Shown: positions 27,201 through 35,071, counted from the stretch's first letter. The stretch: DNA of 64,000 nucleotides from Roseiarcus sp963741405 (GCA_963741405.1 CAVUHX010000037.1:372001-436000), one strand, 5' to 3'. Notes: generated by a model not told the origin, from the letters alone. A program made the numbers and translations.

Positions 27201-27350
27201 CACGTAGACGGTGGCGCCGGCCAGCGCGAGGGGCCCGCTCGAGCCCGGGAAGCCCTCGATCAGTTCGCCATCGACGAGGGCGCGGCTGAATGTCGGCAGG
27301 AACGGCGCGCCGGCGGGGATTGTGAACACGCGCGGGTCGCGAATCGGCAT
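24213..27350 (-). CDS. addB: double-strand break repair protein AddB
   Basis: AddB is the second subunit of the AddAB helicase-nuclease. In alphaproteobacteria it is an inactivated helicase-like scaffold with its own nuclease domain. This protein has 1045 residues, starting MPIRDPRVFTIPAGAPFLPT. The N-terminal ATPase-like fold keeps VYVPTQRAAAALAEALL. The C-terminal RecB-type nuclease carries ADRIDAL, TLIDYKSGSPP and QLTLEAAIL, the usual Asp/Glu/Lys cluster. Its stop overlaps addA as ATGA. The pair is downstream of nothing obvious and probably starts its own transcript near 27360. Confidence 0.94.
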   Translation of the reverse strand: MPIRDPRVFTIPAGAPFLPTFSRALVDGELIEGFPGSSGPLALAGATVYVPTQRAAAALAEALLAASGGESVLLPRIAPLGAFEPEDAATFFDPASEDAPRPGVPPGVGALARRHALALLVRKWGQALEGAICGADADRLLFDRERPALVASSPAQAYALAADLAALIDDMTIEGVDWRRIETLAPEEYDRYWRITLDFLKIAFAHWPEWLRDNGLVDRAKRTALLVEAEIKALETGARRGPTIIAGSTGANRATAELIAAIARSEAGAVVLPALDMHLDEVAWNMIGACGDAPQGLAGHPQALLHRLIGRIGVRRGDVRTLGAPPACAAARSAFLSEALRPADSTDLWRRREAALAPTAVAAALAGVSIIVAENETEEALALAIAMREVLETPGKTAALVTPNPSIARRVSAELARWGVEVEDSAGRTLGQSEAGALARLVLKAAVDLRPINVQALAVHSAARFGRARAECERAVRALELGIFRAAPLLSLDELDKAFAAARAASGDRRVHRAIRSIDDGRRAAGESLARDLVAALDPLRARCASAPLREWLLMHRGALDAVLAAPEGDRSAPHGLDALAALMDDWREAAGDGFACTLAEYAALFDEALAGVRAPPAPGGHPRLRILGLLEARLLSFDRALIAGLDELVWPPAVDTDPFLNRPMRAQLGLSPPERRIGQTAHDFLSALGAPEAILSRATKRGGEPTVPSRFLQRIGAAGGADALRAAEQRGEAYLRYARALDRPEAVAPAKRPAPCPPVELRPRQLSVTRIETLRRDPYAIYAESILRLQPLDAVERELGAREAGEAWHAALQDFAERYPSGPLPPEARQSLVRLSRARFSTLLEDPAFEGLNWPNIEKAIDFVLAFEARNRVAIERIWVERQGKIVFPLNDGAPFALTARADRIDALSIGGATLIDYKSGSPPSVKEVNAGFAPQLTLEAAILMRGGFEGLPKMTPARALYLKLGGPSGGEERDAAGAKAAIPELADKHFAELEALLNAFAEPDTPYLSRPFPKFAGRFSDYDHLARVREWSAAGDGPAEETQ

Positions 27351-27411
27351 GCAAAACTGTCACGCCGGCCGCAGGCGAAGGCAAGCCGGCCTGTGGACAG
27401 ATGGGTCCGCC

Positions 27412-28434
27412 TCAGGCGCCGAGCGCCGCCGCGAGCCGCTCCCAATCCGCCTCCTCGCCCGGAATACCGAAGCGAATGCGGTCCGGCGCGTCCGGGAAGG
27501 GGCGGGTCAGAACGCCGGCCCGCAGCATCCGCTCGAACGCTTCGGTCGCGTCCGCGCGCGATGCGAGGCGGAAAAGACGCGTTCCGCCGAGAACGCGCCA
27601 GCCGGCGTCCGTCAGCAGCGCGTCGAGGCGTGCCGCCTCGAGCCCGAGCCGCTCGCTTGTCGCGTCCGTCCAGGCGAAGTCGCCGAGCGCTTGTGTTCCG
27701 ATCGTGATCGCTGGGCCACTCACCGGCCACGGGCCGAGCGCTGCGCGAAGCCGCGTCCCGATGTCCGGCGAGGCGACCGCGAAGCCGAGCCTCAGGCCCG
27801 CGAGGCCGAAAGTCTTGCCAAACGAGCGCAGGACAACCGCGCCCCGCCCGGGCAGAAAGGCGGCCAGACTCGCGTCGGCGCCGTCGAAATCGGCGAAGGC
27901 TTCGTCGACGATCAGCACGCCCCCCCGTCGGCTGAGCCGCTCGTGCAGCGCGAGAAGGTCGGCGCGGCGCGCGATCCGGCCATCGGGATTGTTGGGATTG
28001 ACGACGATCGCGACGTCGCATCCGTCGAGCGCTTCGAGCGACCCGGCCCGCTCTGCTCGCGCGCCTGCCGAGCCGAAGGCCTCGGCGTGTCCGCCGTAGG
28101 TCGGCCCCAGCACGCCGACAGCGCGCTGGGGCGTGATGCGTGCGAGCGCCTGGATCAGCGCCTGCGAGCCCGGGCCGGCGACGACGGCTTCAGGCCACGC
28201 GCCATACCGGCGCGCGGCGGCGGCCTCGAGGGTGGCGAGCGCCTCGGCCGCCGGCAGCCGGGTCCACACGTCGGGCTCGAGATCGGGCAGGGGATAGGCG
28301 TGCGGATTGATCCCGGTCGAGAGATCGATCCATGGTTCCGGCGCCTCGGGCGCGAGTCGGCGCACGACGTCGAGCGCGCCGCCGTGATAGGCGAAGGCCG
28401 CAAATTCCTGAGTGCGAGCCCGCGCCGCCATCAT
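27412..28434 (-). CDS. cobC: threonine-phosphate decarboxylase (cobalamin pathway)
   Basis: This PLP enzyme of fold type I converts L-threonine-O-3-phosphate to aminopropanol phosphate for the cobalamin lower-ligand arm. It is called CobC in Pseudomonas/rhizobial naming and CobD in Salmonella. The protein has 340 residues with FAYHGGALDVVRR at the N-terminus, the VVNPNNPDGR aspartate-aminotransferase signature, VDEAFADF, and the PLP lysine in LRSFGKTFGLAGLRLGF. Two consecutive ATG codons open the gene, and the first overlaps the start codon of the divergent cbiB. Its product and that of cbiB act in consecutive steps. Confidence 0.93.
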   Translation of the reverse strand: MMAARARTQEFAAFAYHGGALDVVRRLAPEAPEPWIDLSTGINPHAYPLPDLEPDVWTRLPAAEALATLEAAAARRYGAWPEAVVAGPGSQALIQALARITPQRAVGVLGPTYGGHAEAFGSAGARAERAGSLEALDGCDVAIVVNPNNPDGRIARRADLLALHERLSRRGGVLIVDEAFADFDGADASLAAFLPGRGAVVLRSFGKTFGLAGLRLGFAVASPDIGTRLRAALGPWPVSGPAITIGTQALGDFAWTDATSERLGLEAARLDALLTDAGWRVLGGTRLFRLASRADATEAFERMLRAGVLTRPFPDAPDRIRFGIPGEEADWERLAAALGA

Positions 28435-29407
28435 GTCCCTTTCCCAATCGCTGCCGCTGGCGCTCGCCGCTCTCGTGATCGAGGCGCTCGTCGGTTATCC
28501 GGCGCCTCTCTATCGCGCGGCCGGCCATCCCGTCACCTGGATGGGCTTCTGGCTCGCCGGGCTCGACAGGCGGCTGAACGGGCCGGACATGAGCTTCGCC
28601 GCCCGACGCGCGATGGGAGCCGTCGCGCTCGTGCTCTATCTCCTGCCGGTGGCGCTTGTCTGCCTTTCCGCAACGCGCCTGATCGCGCCCCTTGGCGCGG
28701 CGGGATTTGTCATTCTCGCGCTGGCGGCGTCGATTCTCCCCGCGCAGCGCAGCCTCTATGGGCATGTGCGCGCCGTCGCCGACGGCCTCGATGGGAACCT
28801 CGATGCGGGACGCAGCGCGGTCGCGATGATCGTCGGGCGCAACCCGGACGTTCTCGACGAAGCGGGGGTCGCCCGCGCGGCGATCGAGAGTCTTGCCGAG
28901 AACTTCTCCGACGGAATCGTCGCGCCCGTCCTCTGGACGGCAATCGGCGGGCTGACCGGCGGCGCGCTCTACAAGGCGGTCAACACGGCGGACAGCATGA
29001 TCGGACACAAAAGCGAGCTTTACGCCGCCTTCGGCTGGGCGGCGGCGCGGCTCGACGACCTCGTCAACCTGCCCGCCTCCCGCCTCGCCGCTCTCTGGCT
29101 CCTCCTTGCCGCCGCGCTGACGCCGGGCGCCTCGCCGGTCGAGGCCATGCGAGCCATCCGGCGCGGCGCCGCAAAACACCGGTCGCCCAACGCTGGCTGG
29201 CCAGAGGCCGCCATGGCCGGAGCGCTCGGCCTGAAACTCGCGGGTCCCCGCGTCTACGGGTCGACGCTGGTCGACGACGCCTTCATGGGAGAGGGCCGGC
29301 GGGACGCAACCGCCGCCGACATCCGCCGGGCGCTTCGCCTCTACCGCCTTGCCTGCTTCATCGAGGGCTTGGGGCTGGCGATACTGGCGGCCGCGGTCGC
29401 CCTGTAG
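28433..29407 (+). CDS. cbiB: adenosylcobinamide-phosphate synthase CbiB/CobD
   Basis: This integral membrane enzyme attaches aminopropanol (phosphate) to adenosylcobyric acid, giving adenosylcobinamide (phosphate). The 324-residue protein has four to five hydrophobic segments and the family signatures HPVTWMGFW, ESLAENFSDGIVAPVLW, YKAVNTADSMIGHKSELY, and HRSPNAGWPEAAMAGALG. The ATG at 28433 shares two bases with the divergent cobC ATG (CATG). An upstream in-frame start would read into cobC. It is named cobD in rhizobia. The gene is followed by a repeat-bearing intergenic region. Confidence 0.93.
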   Translation: MSLSQSLPLALAALVIEALVGYPAPLYRAAGHPVTWMGFWLAGLDRRLNGPDMSFAARRAMGAVALVLYLLPVALVCLSATRLIAPLGAAGFVILALAASILPAQRSLYGHVRAVADGLDGNLDAGRSAVAMIVGRNPDVLDEAGVARAAIESLAENFSDGIVAPVLWTAIGGLTGGALYKAVNTADSMIGHKSELYAAFGWAAARLDDLVNLPASRLAALWLLLAAALTPGASPVEAMRAIRRGAAKHRSPNAGWPEAAMAGALGLKLAGPRVYGSTLVDDAFMGEGRRDATAADIRRALRLYRLACFIEGLGLAILAAAVAL

Positions 29408-29555
29408 GCGGTGAGCCGCCGTAGGGCGGGGGTTCGCGCCTGGTATCTCGTCCAACCGCGTTCGGCGGCTGGACTTGAGCCGCCCGGCTGCAATGCGGCT
29501 CATGCGGGCGGTCTGCTCCGGAGGAGTCTGGCGCCGGCAGAGGAGAGCAGCAGGA

Positions 29556-29760
29556 TTCCCTGTTCTGAGGGGAACAGGGAATTCGAAGTCCCTGTTCCGG
29601 GGAAAAAGAACGCCGCTCCCGGCGAAACAGCGAATTCGTACGGAATACTTTGAAATCGTGAAGAATACTCTCGCGAGTCGCGCCGATTTTGGAGAGTATT
29701 TGGCCCGAAATCGAAAGATTCCCTGTTCGAATCCCTGTTTCTCTGCGCGATCAGGGAATG
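29556..29760. repeat. repeated TTCCCTGTTC motif in the cbiB-cobQ gap
   Basis: The 426-base convergent gap holds TTCCCTGTTC at 29556-29565 paired with GGAACAGGGAA (29571-29581) as a perfect hairpin with a five-base loop. TCCCTGTTCC recurs at 29589, TTCCCTGTTC at 29719 and TCCCTGTTTC at 29732, with inverted CAGGGAA pieces near 29752. Between them lie related AGAATACT and GAGTATT pieces. The pattern resembles small non-coding repeats found in many Hyphomicrobiales genomes rather than a CRISPR: spacing is irregular and units are inverted. I see no gene in this gap. Confidence 0.55.
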
Positions 29761-29833
29761 AACTGGGAATTGCCGCCGGCCCTCCTGCCGAGCAATCGAG
29801 AGCGGGAAGCGCCGTCACGCGCGCCGGGCGCCG

Positions 29834-31288
29834 TCATCGCGCCAGGCTGAGCATCGTGTCGCAGTCGAGATGCCGTTCGAGGTGTTCGGCGAGACGATCG
29901 AGCGTGCGCTCGAACGTCGAATCATAAGCGAGGTCGGACGGCGCCCCGAGCGAGGCCAGGAAGGCCGAGCGCTGGCGGTCATCCGCGAACAGGCCGTGCA
30001 CGTAAGACCCGGCGACGCGGCCGTCCGCCGACACGGCGCCGTCGGGCCGCCCGTCGGAAAAGCGAAGCAGCGGCCAGGCGCAGTCGGGTCCGCCGGTCCG
30101 GCCGACATGCATTTCGTAGCCGGCGAAGGGCGCGCCGTTGGTCACGCAGACGCCATCGACCCGACGAAGCGTCTTCTCTCCGGTGAGCGCCGTCTCGACG
30201 TCGAGAAGGCCGAGCCCCTCGACCGCGCCGGCGGGCCCTTCGATCCCATCCGGATCGGCGACGCTTCGCCCCAGCATCTGATAGCCGCCGCAGATCCCCA
30301 GCACGCGGCCGCCGCGCCGGACATGGGCGAAAAGATCGATGTCCCACCCTTCCGCGCGGAAAAAGGCGAGATCGGCGACGGTCGCCTTGCTGCCGGGCAG
30401 GACGACGAGTTCGCAGACGGGGATCGGCTCGCCCGGCCGAACGAAGACGAGCCGCACGGCCGGCTCCATCCCCAGCGGATCGAAATCGTCGAAATTGGCG
30501 ATCCGCGCCAGCATCGGTACGGCGATCGTGACCGACGCCTCGTCGCGCGCCTTCACGCCGGCGAGGCTGAAGGCGTCTTCCGCCGGCAGGTGCGCCGCTT
30601 CGGCAAAGTAGGGCGCAAGACCAATGGCGCGCCAGCCCGTGCATTCGGCGATGGTCGCCATGCCGTCGGCGAACAGGCTCGCGTCGCCGCGGAACTTGTT
30701 GACGATGAAGCCGCGAATTGTCGCCGCGTCCTCGGGCGCGAGCGCCGCCTTCGTGCCGAGTAGCTGGGCGAACACCCCGCCACGGTCGATGTCGGCGACG
30801 AGCACGACAGGGCAGCCGGCGGCGCGGGCGAAGCCCATGTTGGCGATGTCGCCCTCGCGCAGGTTGATCTCGGCCGCGCTGCCCGCCCCCTCGATCAGCA
30901 CCAGATCCGCTTCGCGCTTCAGGCGGGCGAAGCTGCCAAGCACGGCGTCCATCAGTTTCGGCTTCAGCGCCTGATACTCGCGCGCCTTCGCATTGCCGAC
31001 GACGCGGCCCTGAACGACGACCTGGGAGCCGATTTCGCTCTGCGGTTTCAGGAGCACCGGGTTCATGTGGACGCTCGGGGCGACGCCGCAGGCCCGCGCC
31101 TGCAAGGCTTGGGCGCGGCCGATCTCGCCGCCGTCCTGCGTCACCGCGGCGTTGTTCGACATGTTCTGCGGCTTGAACGGCCGCACTGTCAGGCCCCTCC
31201 GGCTATAAAGGCGGCAGAGGCCGGCGACAATCAGCGACTTGCCGACGTCCGACCCGGTCCCCTGGAACATCAGGGCGCGGGCGGTCAC
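29834..31288 (-). CDS. cobQ: cobyric acid synthase CobQ
   Basis: This glutamine-dependent amidotransferase amidates four carboxylates of adenosylcobyrinic acid a,c-diamide to form cobyric acid. The protein has 484 residues from a GTG (VTARALMFQGTGSDVGKS), the normal length. The N-terminal synthetase domain has the P-loop GTGSDVGKS and FKPQNMSNNAAVT. The class I amidotransferase domain has the Cys nucleophile in LGICGGYQMLG and the catalytic His in SYVHGLF. The 60 upstream codons in frame are unlike the family. CobO follows cobQ's upstream region on the same strand, so cobO is transcribed before cobQ, perhaps jointly across 313 bases. Confidence 0.94.
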   Translation of the reverse strand: MTARALMFQGTGSDVGKSLIVAGLCRLYSRRGLTVRPFKPQNMSNNAAVTQDGGEIGRAQALQARACGVAPSVHMNPVLLKPQSEIGSQVVVQGRVVGNAKAREYQALKPKLMDAVLGSFARLKREADLVLIEGAGSAAEINLREGDIANMGFARAAGCPVVLVADIDRGGVFAQLLGTKAALAPEDAATIRGFIVNKFRGDASLFADGMATIAECTGWRAIGLAPYFAEAAHLPAEDAFSLAGVKARDEASVTIAVPMLARIANFDDFDPLGMEPAVRLVFVRPGEPIPVCELVVLPGSKATVADLAFFRAEGWDIDLFAHVRRGGRVLGICGGYQMLGRSVADPDGIEGPAGAVEGLGLLDVETALTGEKTLRRVDGVCVTNGAPFAGYEMHVGRTGGPDCAWPLLRFSDGRPDGAVSADGRVAGSYVHGLFADDRQRSAFLASLGAPSDLAYDSTFERTLDRLAEHLERHLDCDTMLSLAR

Positions 31289-31601
31289 GGCGACGATTCC
31301 TTGGCCGACGCGGGCCGGTAGCGGGCTTTCAGAATTAATCGCGTTTTGGAGTCGCAGGCATTCGACGCGCTCCCCTTCTCCGCGAAGCGGGGAAGGTGGC
31401 CCGAAGGGCCGGATCGGGTGTGGAAAGCAGGGACGAGTCTTTGGTAGTTCGCTGCGTCGCCTATGCAATCCGACTTACGTTCGATGCGGCGGGCCACAGC
31501 CCATCCGGCGCTGCGCGCAACCTTCCGCAGCAAAGGTGGGGAAGGGACCGTTGAGGCGACTTGAAATATTCGAATGCCCGTCGGTGCAGGGATCGTATCC
31601 A
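31289..31601. other. cobO-cobQ intergenic region with inverted-repeat sequence
   Basis: This 313-base gap between two minus-strand cobalamin genes holds CCCTTCTCCGCGAAGCGGGG near 31372 and the complementary-looking CCTTCCGCAGCAAAGGTGGG near 31528. These are GC-rich imperfect palindromes of the kind dispersed between rhizobial genes. I looked for a cobalamin riboswitch (AdoCbl box GCCACTG with the upstream stems) and did not find one. No small gene is convincing. Confidence 0.35.
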
Positions 31602-32207
31602 TCAAAACTCGACCCCTTCCTGCGCCCGCACGCCAGCGGCGAAGTGATGCTTGATCAGGCCAAATTCGGTGACGCAGTCGGCCGCCTCGATCAGCTCGGG
31701 CTTGGCGTTGCGGCCGGTGACGACGACATGAAGGCCCGGACGCCGGGTTCGCAAAGCCTCGACCACGGCGGCGAGCGGCAGGTAGTCGTATCGCAACGCA
31801 ATGTTGAGCTCGTCCAGCACGAGGAGGCCGATGGTCGGATCGGCCATCATGCGGAGGACTTCGCCCCAGGCGGCCTCGGCGGCGGCGACGTCGCGGGCGC
31901 GGTCCTGCGTCTCCCAGGTGAAGCCCTCACCCATCGTCCGCCATTCGACCTGGTCGCCGAAGCGCTCGACGGCGATGCGCTCGCCGGTCGACCAGGCGCC
32001 CTTGATGAACTGCACGACGCCGACGCGGCGCCCGCGGCCGAGAGCGCGCAGCGCGAGCCCGAAAGCGGCGGTCGACTTGCCCTTGCCGGGACCGGTGTGG
32101 ACGATCAGCAGAGCCTTCTCGAGAACCGGCTTCGAGGCGACCTCCGCGTCCTGCGCCGCCTTGCGCTTCGCCATCTTGGCCTTGTGGCGCTCCTCGGCGT
32201 CGGTCAT
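31602..32207 (-). CDS. cobO: cob(I)yrinic acid a,c-diamide adenosyltransferase CobO
   Basis: This enzyme transfers the 5'-deoxyadenosyl group from ATP to the Co(I) corrinoid in the aerobic cobalamin pathway (BtuR/CobA/CobO type). The 201-residue protein has the unusual P-loop HTGPGKGKSTAAFGLALRALG near 37-57, VVQFIKGAWSTGE, and the conserved GLLVLDELNIALRYDYL and HVVVTGRNAKPELIEAADCVTE. It has the basic N-terminal tail AEERHKAKMAKRKAAQ typical of the group. It lies upstream of cobQ on the same strand. No visible defect. Confidence 0.95.
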   Translation of the reverse strand: MTDAEERHKAKMAKRKAAQDAEVASKPVLEKALLIVHTGPGKGKSTAAFGLALRALGRGRRVGVVQFIKGAWSTGERIAVERFGDQVEWRTMGEGFTWETQDRARDVAAAEAAWGEVLRMMADPTIGLLVLDELNIALRYDYLPLAAVVEALRTRRPGLHVVVTGRNAKPELIEAADCVTEFGLIKHHFAAGVRAQEGVEF

Positions 32208-32232
32208 GCGCGTCCTCGAGAAAAGAGCTGAC

Positions 32233-32517
32233 TTATTGCGGAAGCGTGTCGAGTCCGGGCCAGCCGTCCGCGGTCCAGCGGATCGGCGACAGCTGGAGCT
32301 TCGCGACGCCGCCGGCGTCGCCGTCGTAAGAATGGCAGGCGAGCATGTCGCCGTGATCGGTTTTCACCGGCTCCTGGCCGCCGGGGCCGATGAATTGGTC
32401 GGTCGTTCCGAGCATGAGCGAGCCGCCGCCGTCGAGCATCGCCTTGCCGTCCCGGTCGAGGCAAGGCGCCTCTTTGCGCCGCGTTGCGGGAGTTCTGGGG
32501 TGCGCCGCGTCCGTCAT
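32233..32517 (-). pseudogene. C-terminal remnant of a GH43 arabinanase
   Basis: The last ~75 codons match the C-terminal blade of arabinan endo-1,5-alpha-L-arabinosidases of glycoside hydrolase family 43: LDRDGKAMLDGGGSLMLG, QFIGPGGQ, HGDMLACHSYDGD, LQLSPIRWTADGWP. A full enzyme has about 320 residues with the catalytic Asp/Glu in the N-terminal blades, all absent. The open frame begins with an ATG at 32517 and 15 unrelated residues, so it may still be translated but cannot be a working hydrolase. It lies 25 bases before cobO, in the same direction. Confidence 0.6.
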
Positions 32518-32609
32518 GGGCCTTCTCGCGAGGGTCGGAGGGCTAGCAGGAATTGTCGGACGCGTCCAAGGACGGCGCCCCTCGCGCCCGCAGCGGCATC
32601 CGCGCCCCT

Positions 32610-33593
32610 TCACGGCAAATCGCGCAGGAACCGGATGAGCGCGGCGTTGACCTCCTCCGCGCGCTCCTGTTGGGTCCAGTGGCCGCAGCCGGGCAGCACG
32701 ACCGCGCCCTTAAGGTCGGGAACGAAGGTCTTCAGACTGGCGATGACCTTGTCCAAGCCGGAGAATGCGACCACCAGGTCCCGGTCGCCCGCAACGTAGA
32801 GCGCCGGAACCGTCACCCGCAGTCCGGCGAACGGCGCCATCAGCTCCCAGTTGCGGTCGATGTTGCGATACCAGTTGAGGCCGCCGCGAAATCCGGTCCG
32901 GGCATACTCGCTGGCGTAGAAATCGATGTCCGCCTCGGTCAGCCACGCCGGCAGTTGCGCCGGGTCGACCGTCCCGGTGAGGAAGCCTCCGGTTCGCGGC
33001 ACCATTCCGGGCGCCCGGTCGGCGAAGGCATCGCCCTGCCGTCGCGGCGCGTCGCCCGAGCCCGAGTAGAGGAGGCACCGGAGGGCGCCGCGGGTGTCGC
33101 GCTCGAGTTCCGCTTCCGCAACCCCCGGCGTCTGGAAATAGAGCTGGTAGAAGAGCGAATCGTCCGTTTGCGGCATCACGCTGGTCGGGCGGATGGCCCC
33201 GCGCGGACGGAACGGCACGCTGAGGCCCGCAACCCCCCTGAAAATGTCCGGCCGCAAGAGGGCGGCGTGCCATGCGACCGGCGCGCCCCAGTCGTGGCCG
33301 ACAATGACGGCGCGCTCGGCTCCGAGCGCGGCGACAACGCCGACCATGTCGCCGGCGAGATGAAAGAGCGTGTACTTCTCGATGTCGTCCGGACGGTCGG
33401 TCTGTCCGTATCCGCGCATGTCCGGCGCGACCGCGCGATAGCCCGCCTCCGCTAGCGCCTTCAGCTGCCGGCGCCACGAATACCAGGATTCCGGAAAGCC
33501 GTGACAGAGGAGGACGAGCGGCCCGGCACCCGCCTCGGCGAGATGAACGCGAATGCCGTTCGCCTCGACCGTCCGGTGTGTGATCTCCGTCAC
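32610..33593 (-). CDS. alpha/beta hydrolase, epoxide hydrolase type
   Basis: This 327-residue soluble epoxide-hydrolase-like enzyme has the oxyanion motif HGFPESWYSW (31-40), SxNuXSxP-type APDMRGYGQTDRP, and the nucleophile Asp101 in VGHDWGAPVAW. Lid tyrosines may be in FYQLYFQ and NWYRN. The acid is probably in AGDRDLVV and the His in PGCGHWTQQE. An Asp rather than Ser nucleophile with a Trp after it is characteristic of epoxide hydrolases and haloalkane/fluoroacetate dehalogenases. The exact reaction is open. It is divergent from an FAD oxidoreductase across a perfect 14-base palindrome. Confidence 0.88.
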   Translation of the reverse strand: MTEITHRTVEANGIRVHLAEAGAGPLVLLCHGFPESWYSWRRQLKALAEAGYRAVAPDMRGYGQTDRPDDIEKYTLFHLAGDMVGVVAALGAERAVIVGHDWGAPVAWHAALLRPDIFRGVAGLSVPFRPRGAIRPTSVMPQTDDSLFYQLYFQTPGVAEAELERDTRGALRCLLYSGSGDAPRRQGDAFADRAPGMVPRTGGFLTGTVDPAQLPAWLTEADIDFYASEYARTGFRGGLNWYRNIDRNWELMAPFAGLRVTVPALYVAGDRDLVVAFSGLDKVIASLKTFVPDLKGAVVLPGCGHWTQQERAEEVNAALIRFLRDLP

Positions 33594-33615
33594 AGCAACC
33601 CTCCGTCGTTCCCTT

Positions 33616-33629
33616 CAACCTGCAGGTTG
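33616..33629. promoter_or_regulatory. 14-base perfect palindrome in a divergent promoter region
   Basis: CAACCTGCAGGTTG is perfectly self-complementary. It lies 23 bases upstream of the epoxide hydrolase start and about 96 bases before the FAD oxidoreductase, where an operator would cover the promoter of the former. AACCT-AGGTT palindromes are recognised by several small repressors such as HxlR and TetR types, but the window encodes no adjacent regulator, so the protein is unknown. Confidence 0.45.
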
Positions 33630-33724
33630 TACCAAAGGGTGACTCGAAAGCGCGACGTCCGCAAGGACGCGAGCCCGCAGGCCTTCACTCGCCTTTGCTG
33701 ACAGCACATGTGGGAGAAACGCCG

Positions 33725-35071
33725 ATGACCAATTCAATCGCCAGGCACGCCGTCGTCATCGGAGCCGGAATGGGGGGCCTCGCTGCGGCGAAGGCTGTCG
33801 CGCCCCATTTCGAGAAAGTGACCGTGCTCGACCGCGACGCGCTGCCCGGAGGCCCCGTGCCGCGCGCCGGGACGCCCCAGGCGCGGCACGCGCATGCGCT
33901 GCTCGCTGGAGGCCAGAAGGCGCTCGAGGAACTGGCTCCAGGTATCGGCGATGAAATCGCTGAAGCCGGCGCAGTCAGGGTGCGGGTCGGGATCAACCCC
34001 ATGTTCGAGCGGCCTGGATACGACCCGTTCCCGCGGCGAGATCTCGGCTTCGGCATGTTCTGCCTGTCGCGCCCGCTGCTCGAGAGCGTATGCCGGCGAC
34101 GCCTCATGCGCGAGCGGAACGTCGACCTTCGCTCTCGCGCGCGCGTCACGGAAATCATTCCTTCGGCCGATCGCAGTGCTGTGTCCGCCGTTCTCTATGA
34201 AGACGATGCAGGGAAGCCGGACACCCTCGCGGCGGACCTTGTCGTCGACGCTTCCGGCCGCGCGGCGCCGACGCAGGCGTTCCTCGAACGGATCGGCTCC
34301 CGGAAGCCGGATGTCACCGAAATCGGCATCGACATCGGTTACGCAACGGCAATCTTCGAGATCCCGGCCGACGCTCCGACGGAGTGGATAGGCGCGGTGC
34401 ACCTTCCGACGCCTCCTGAGACGAGCGGCGGCGCTTTCATTTTCCCGATCGAAGGCGGCAGGTGGATCGTCTCGCTGGGCGGGAGGCACGGCGAGGCTCC
34501 GCCCGGCGACCTCGAAGGATTCGTCGACTACACCAGGACCTTCCGAACCCCAACCGTTTATGACGCGATCAGGAACGCGAAACCGCTGACCGAGATCGCA
34601 CGCTACAGCCTGCCGGCCAGCGTCCGGCGCCATTTCGACAGGCTCGACCGCTTTCCTCGCGGGTTGATCCCCCTGGGAGATTCGGTCTGCCGGTTTAACC
34701 CCGTCTTCGGTCAGGGCATGAGCGTCGCCGCGATGGAGGCCGCGGTCCTAGGCAGGCAGCTCGCCTCCCGCACAGACCGCGCCGATCCGTTTGACGGGCT
34801 GGCTGAAGACTACCTCGCCGAAATCGAAAACTGTCTCGAAGCGCCCTGGGCCACCGCGGTGAGTGACTTCGTCTATCCGCAGACGCGCGGCGAACGCCCG
34901 CCGGACTTCGACAAGAGGTTGCAATATGGAATGGGGATTGTCCGTCTGGCGGCCGATGACGCGGAAGTGCACAAGCTCCTCGCCGAGGTGACCCACCTCC
35001 TGAAGCCCCAAAGCGCGCTGCGCGAGCCGGAGCTTGTGAGCCGGGTAACGGCTATGATGGCGGCGGCGTGA
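33725..35071 (+). CDS. FAD-dependent oxidoreductase (geranylgeranyl reductase/monooxygenase fold)
   Basis: This 448-residue flavoprotein has the dinucleotide-binding motif VVIGAGMGGLAAAKAV (10-25), a middle GxASxxR-like DASGRAAPTQAFL, and the second FAD motif LIPLGDSVCRFNPVFGQGMSVAAMEA. This arrangement fits the UbiH/PHBH and geranylgeranyl-reductase-like superfamily. The N-terminal PRAGTPQARHAHALLAGG is typical of a bacterial subgroup of unknown substrate. The ATG chosen follows GGGAG; 10 codons upstream are discarded. It is divergent from the epoxide hydrolase and precedes a GlcD-type dehydrogenase by 75 bases. Confidence 0.85.
   Translation: MTNSIARHAVVIGAGMGGLAAAKAVAPHFEKVTVLDRDALPGGPVPRAGTPQARHAHALLAGGQKALEELAPGIGDEIAEAGAVRVRVGINPMFERPGYDPFPRRDLGFGMFCLSRPLLESVCRRRLMRERNVDLRSRARVTEIIPSADRSAVSAVLYEDDAGKPDTLAADLVVDASGRAAPTQAFLERIGSRKPDVTEIGIDIGYATAIFEIPADAPTEWIGAVHLPTPPETSGGAFIFPIEGGRWIVSLGGRHGEAPPGDLEGFVDYTRTFRTPTVYDAIRNAKPLTEIARYSLPASVRRHFDRLDRFPRGLIPLGDSVCRFNPVFGQGMSVAAMEAAVLGRQLASRTDRADPFDGLAEDYLAEIENCLEAPWATAVSDFVYPQTRGERPPDFDKRLQYGMGIVRLAADDAEVHKLLAEVTHLLKPQSALREPELVSRVTAMMAAA

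Noticed and set aside
24216..27707. 1163-codon plus-strand open frame
   Set aside because: It runs antisense to the whole of addB and part of cobC. Its length is striking but reflects codon bias; the minus strand encodes an unambiguous AddB.
29556..29760. CRISPR array
   Set aside because: The repeated unit is ten bases, occurs in both orientations and has irregular spacing, and no cas gene is in the window.
31289..31601. Cobalamin riboswitch before cobQ or cobO
   Set aside because: No AdoCbl box or its conserved flanking stems could be seen in this gap or before cobO.
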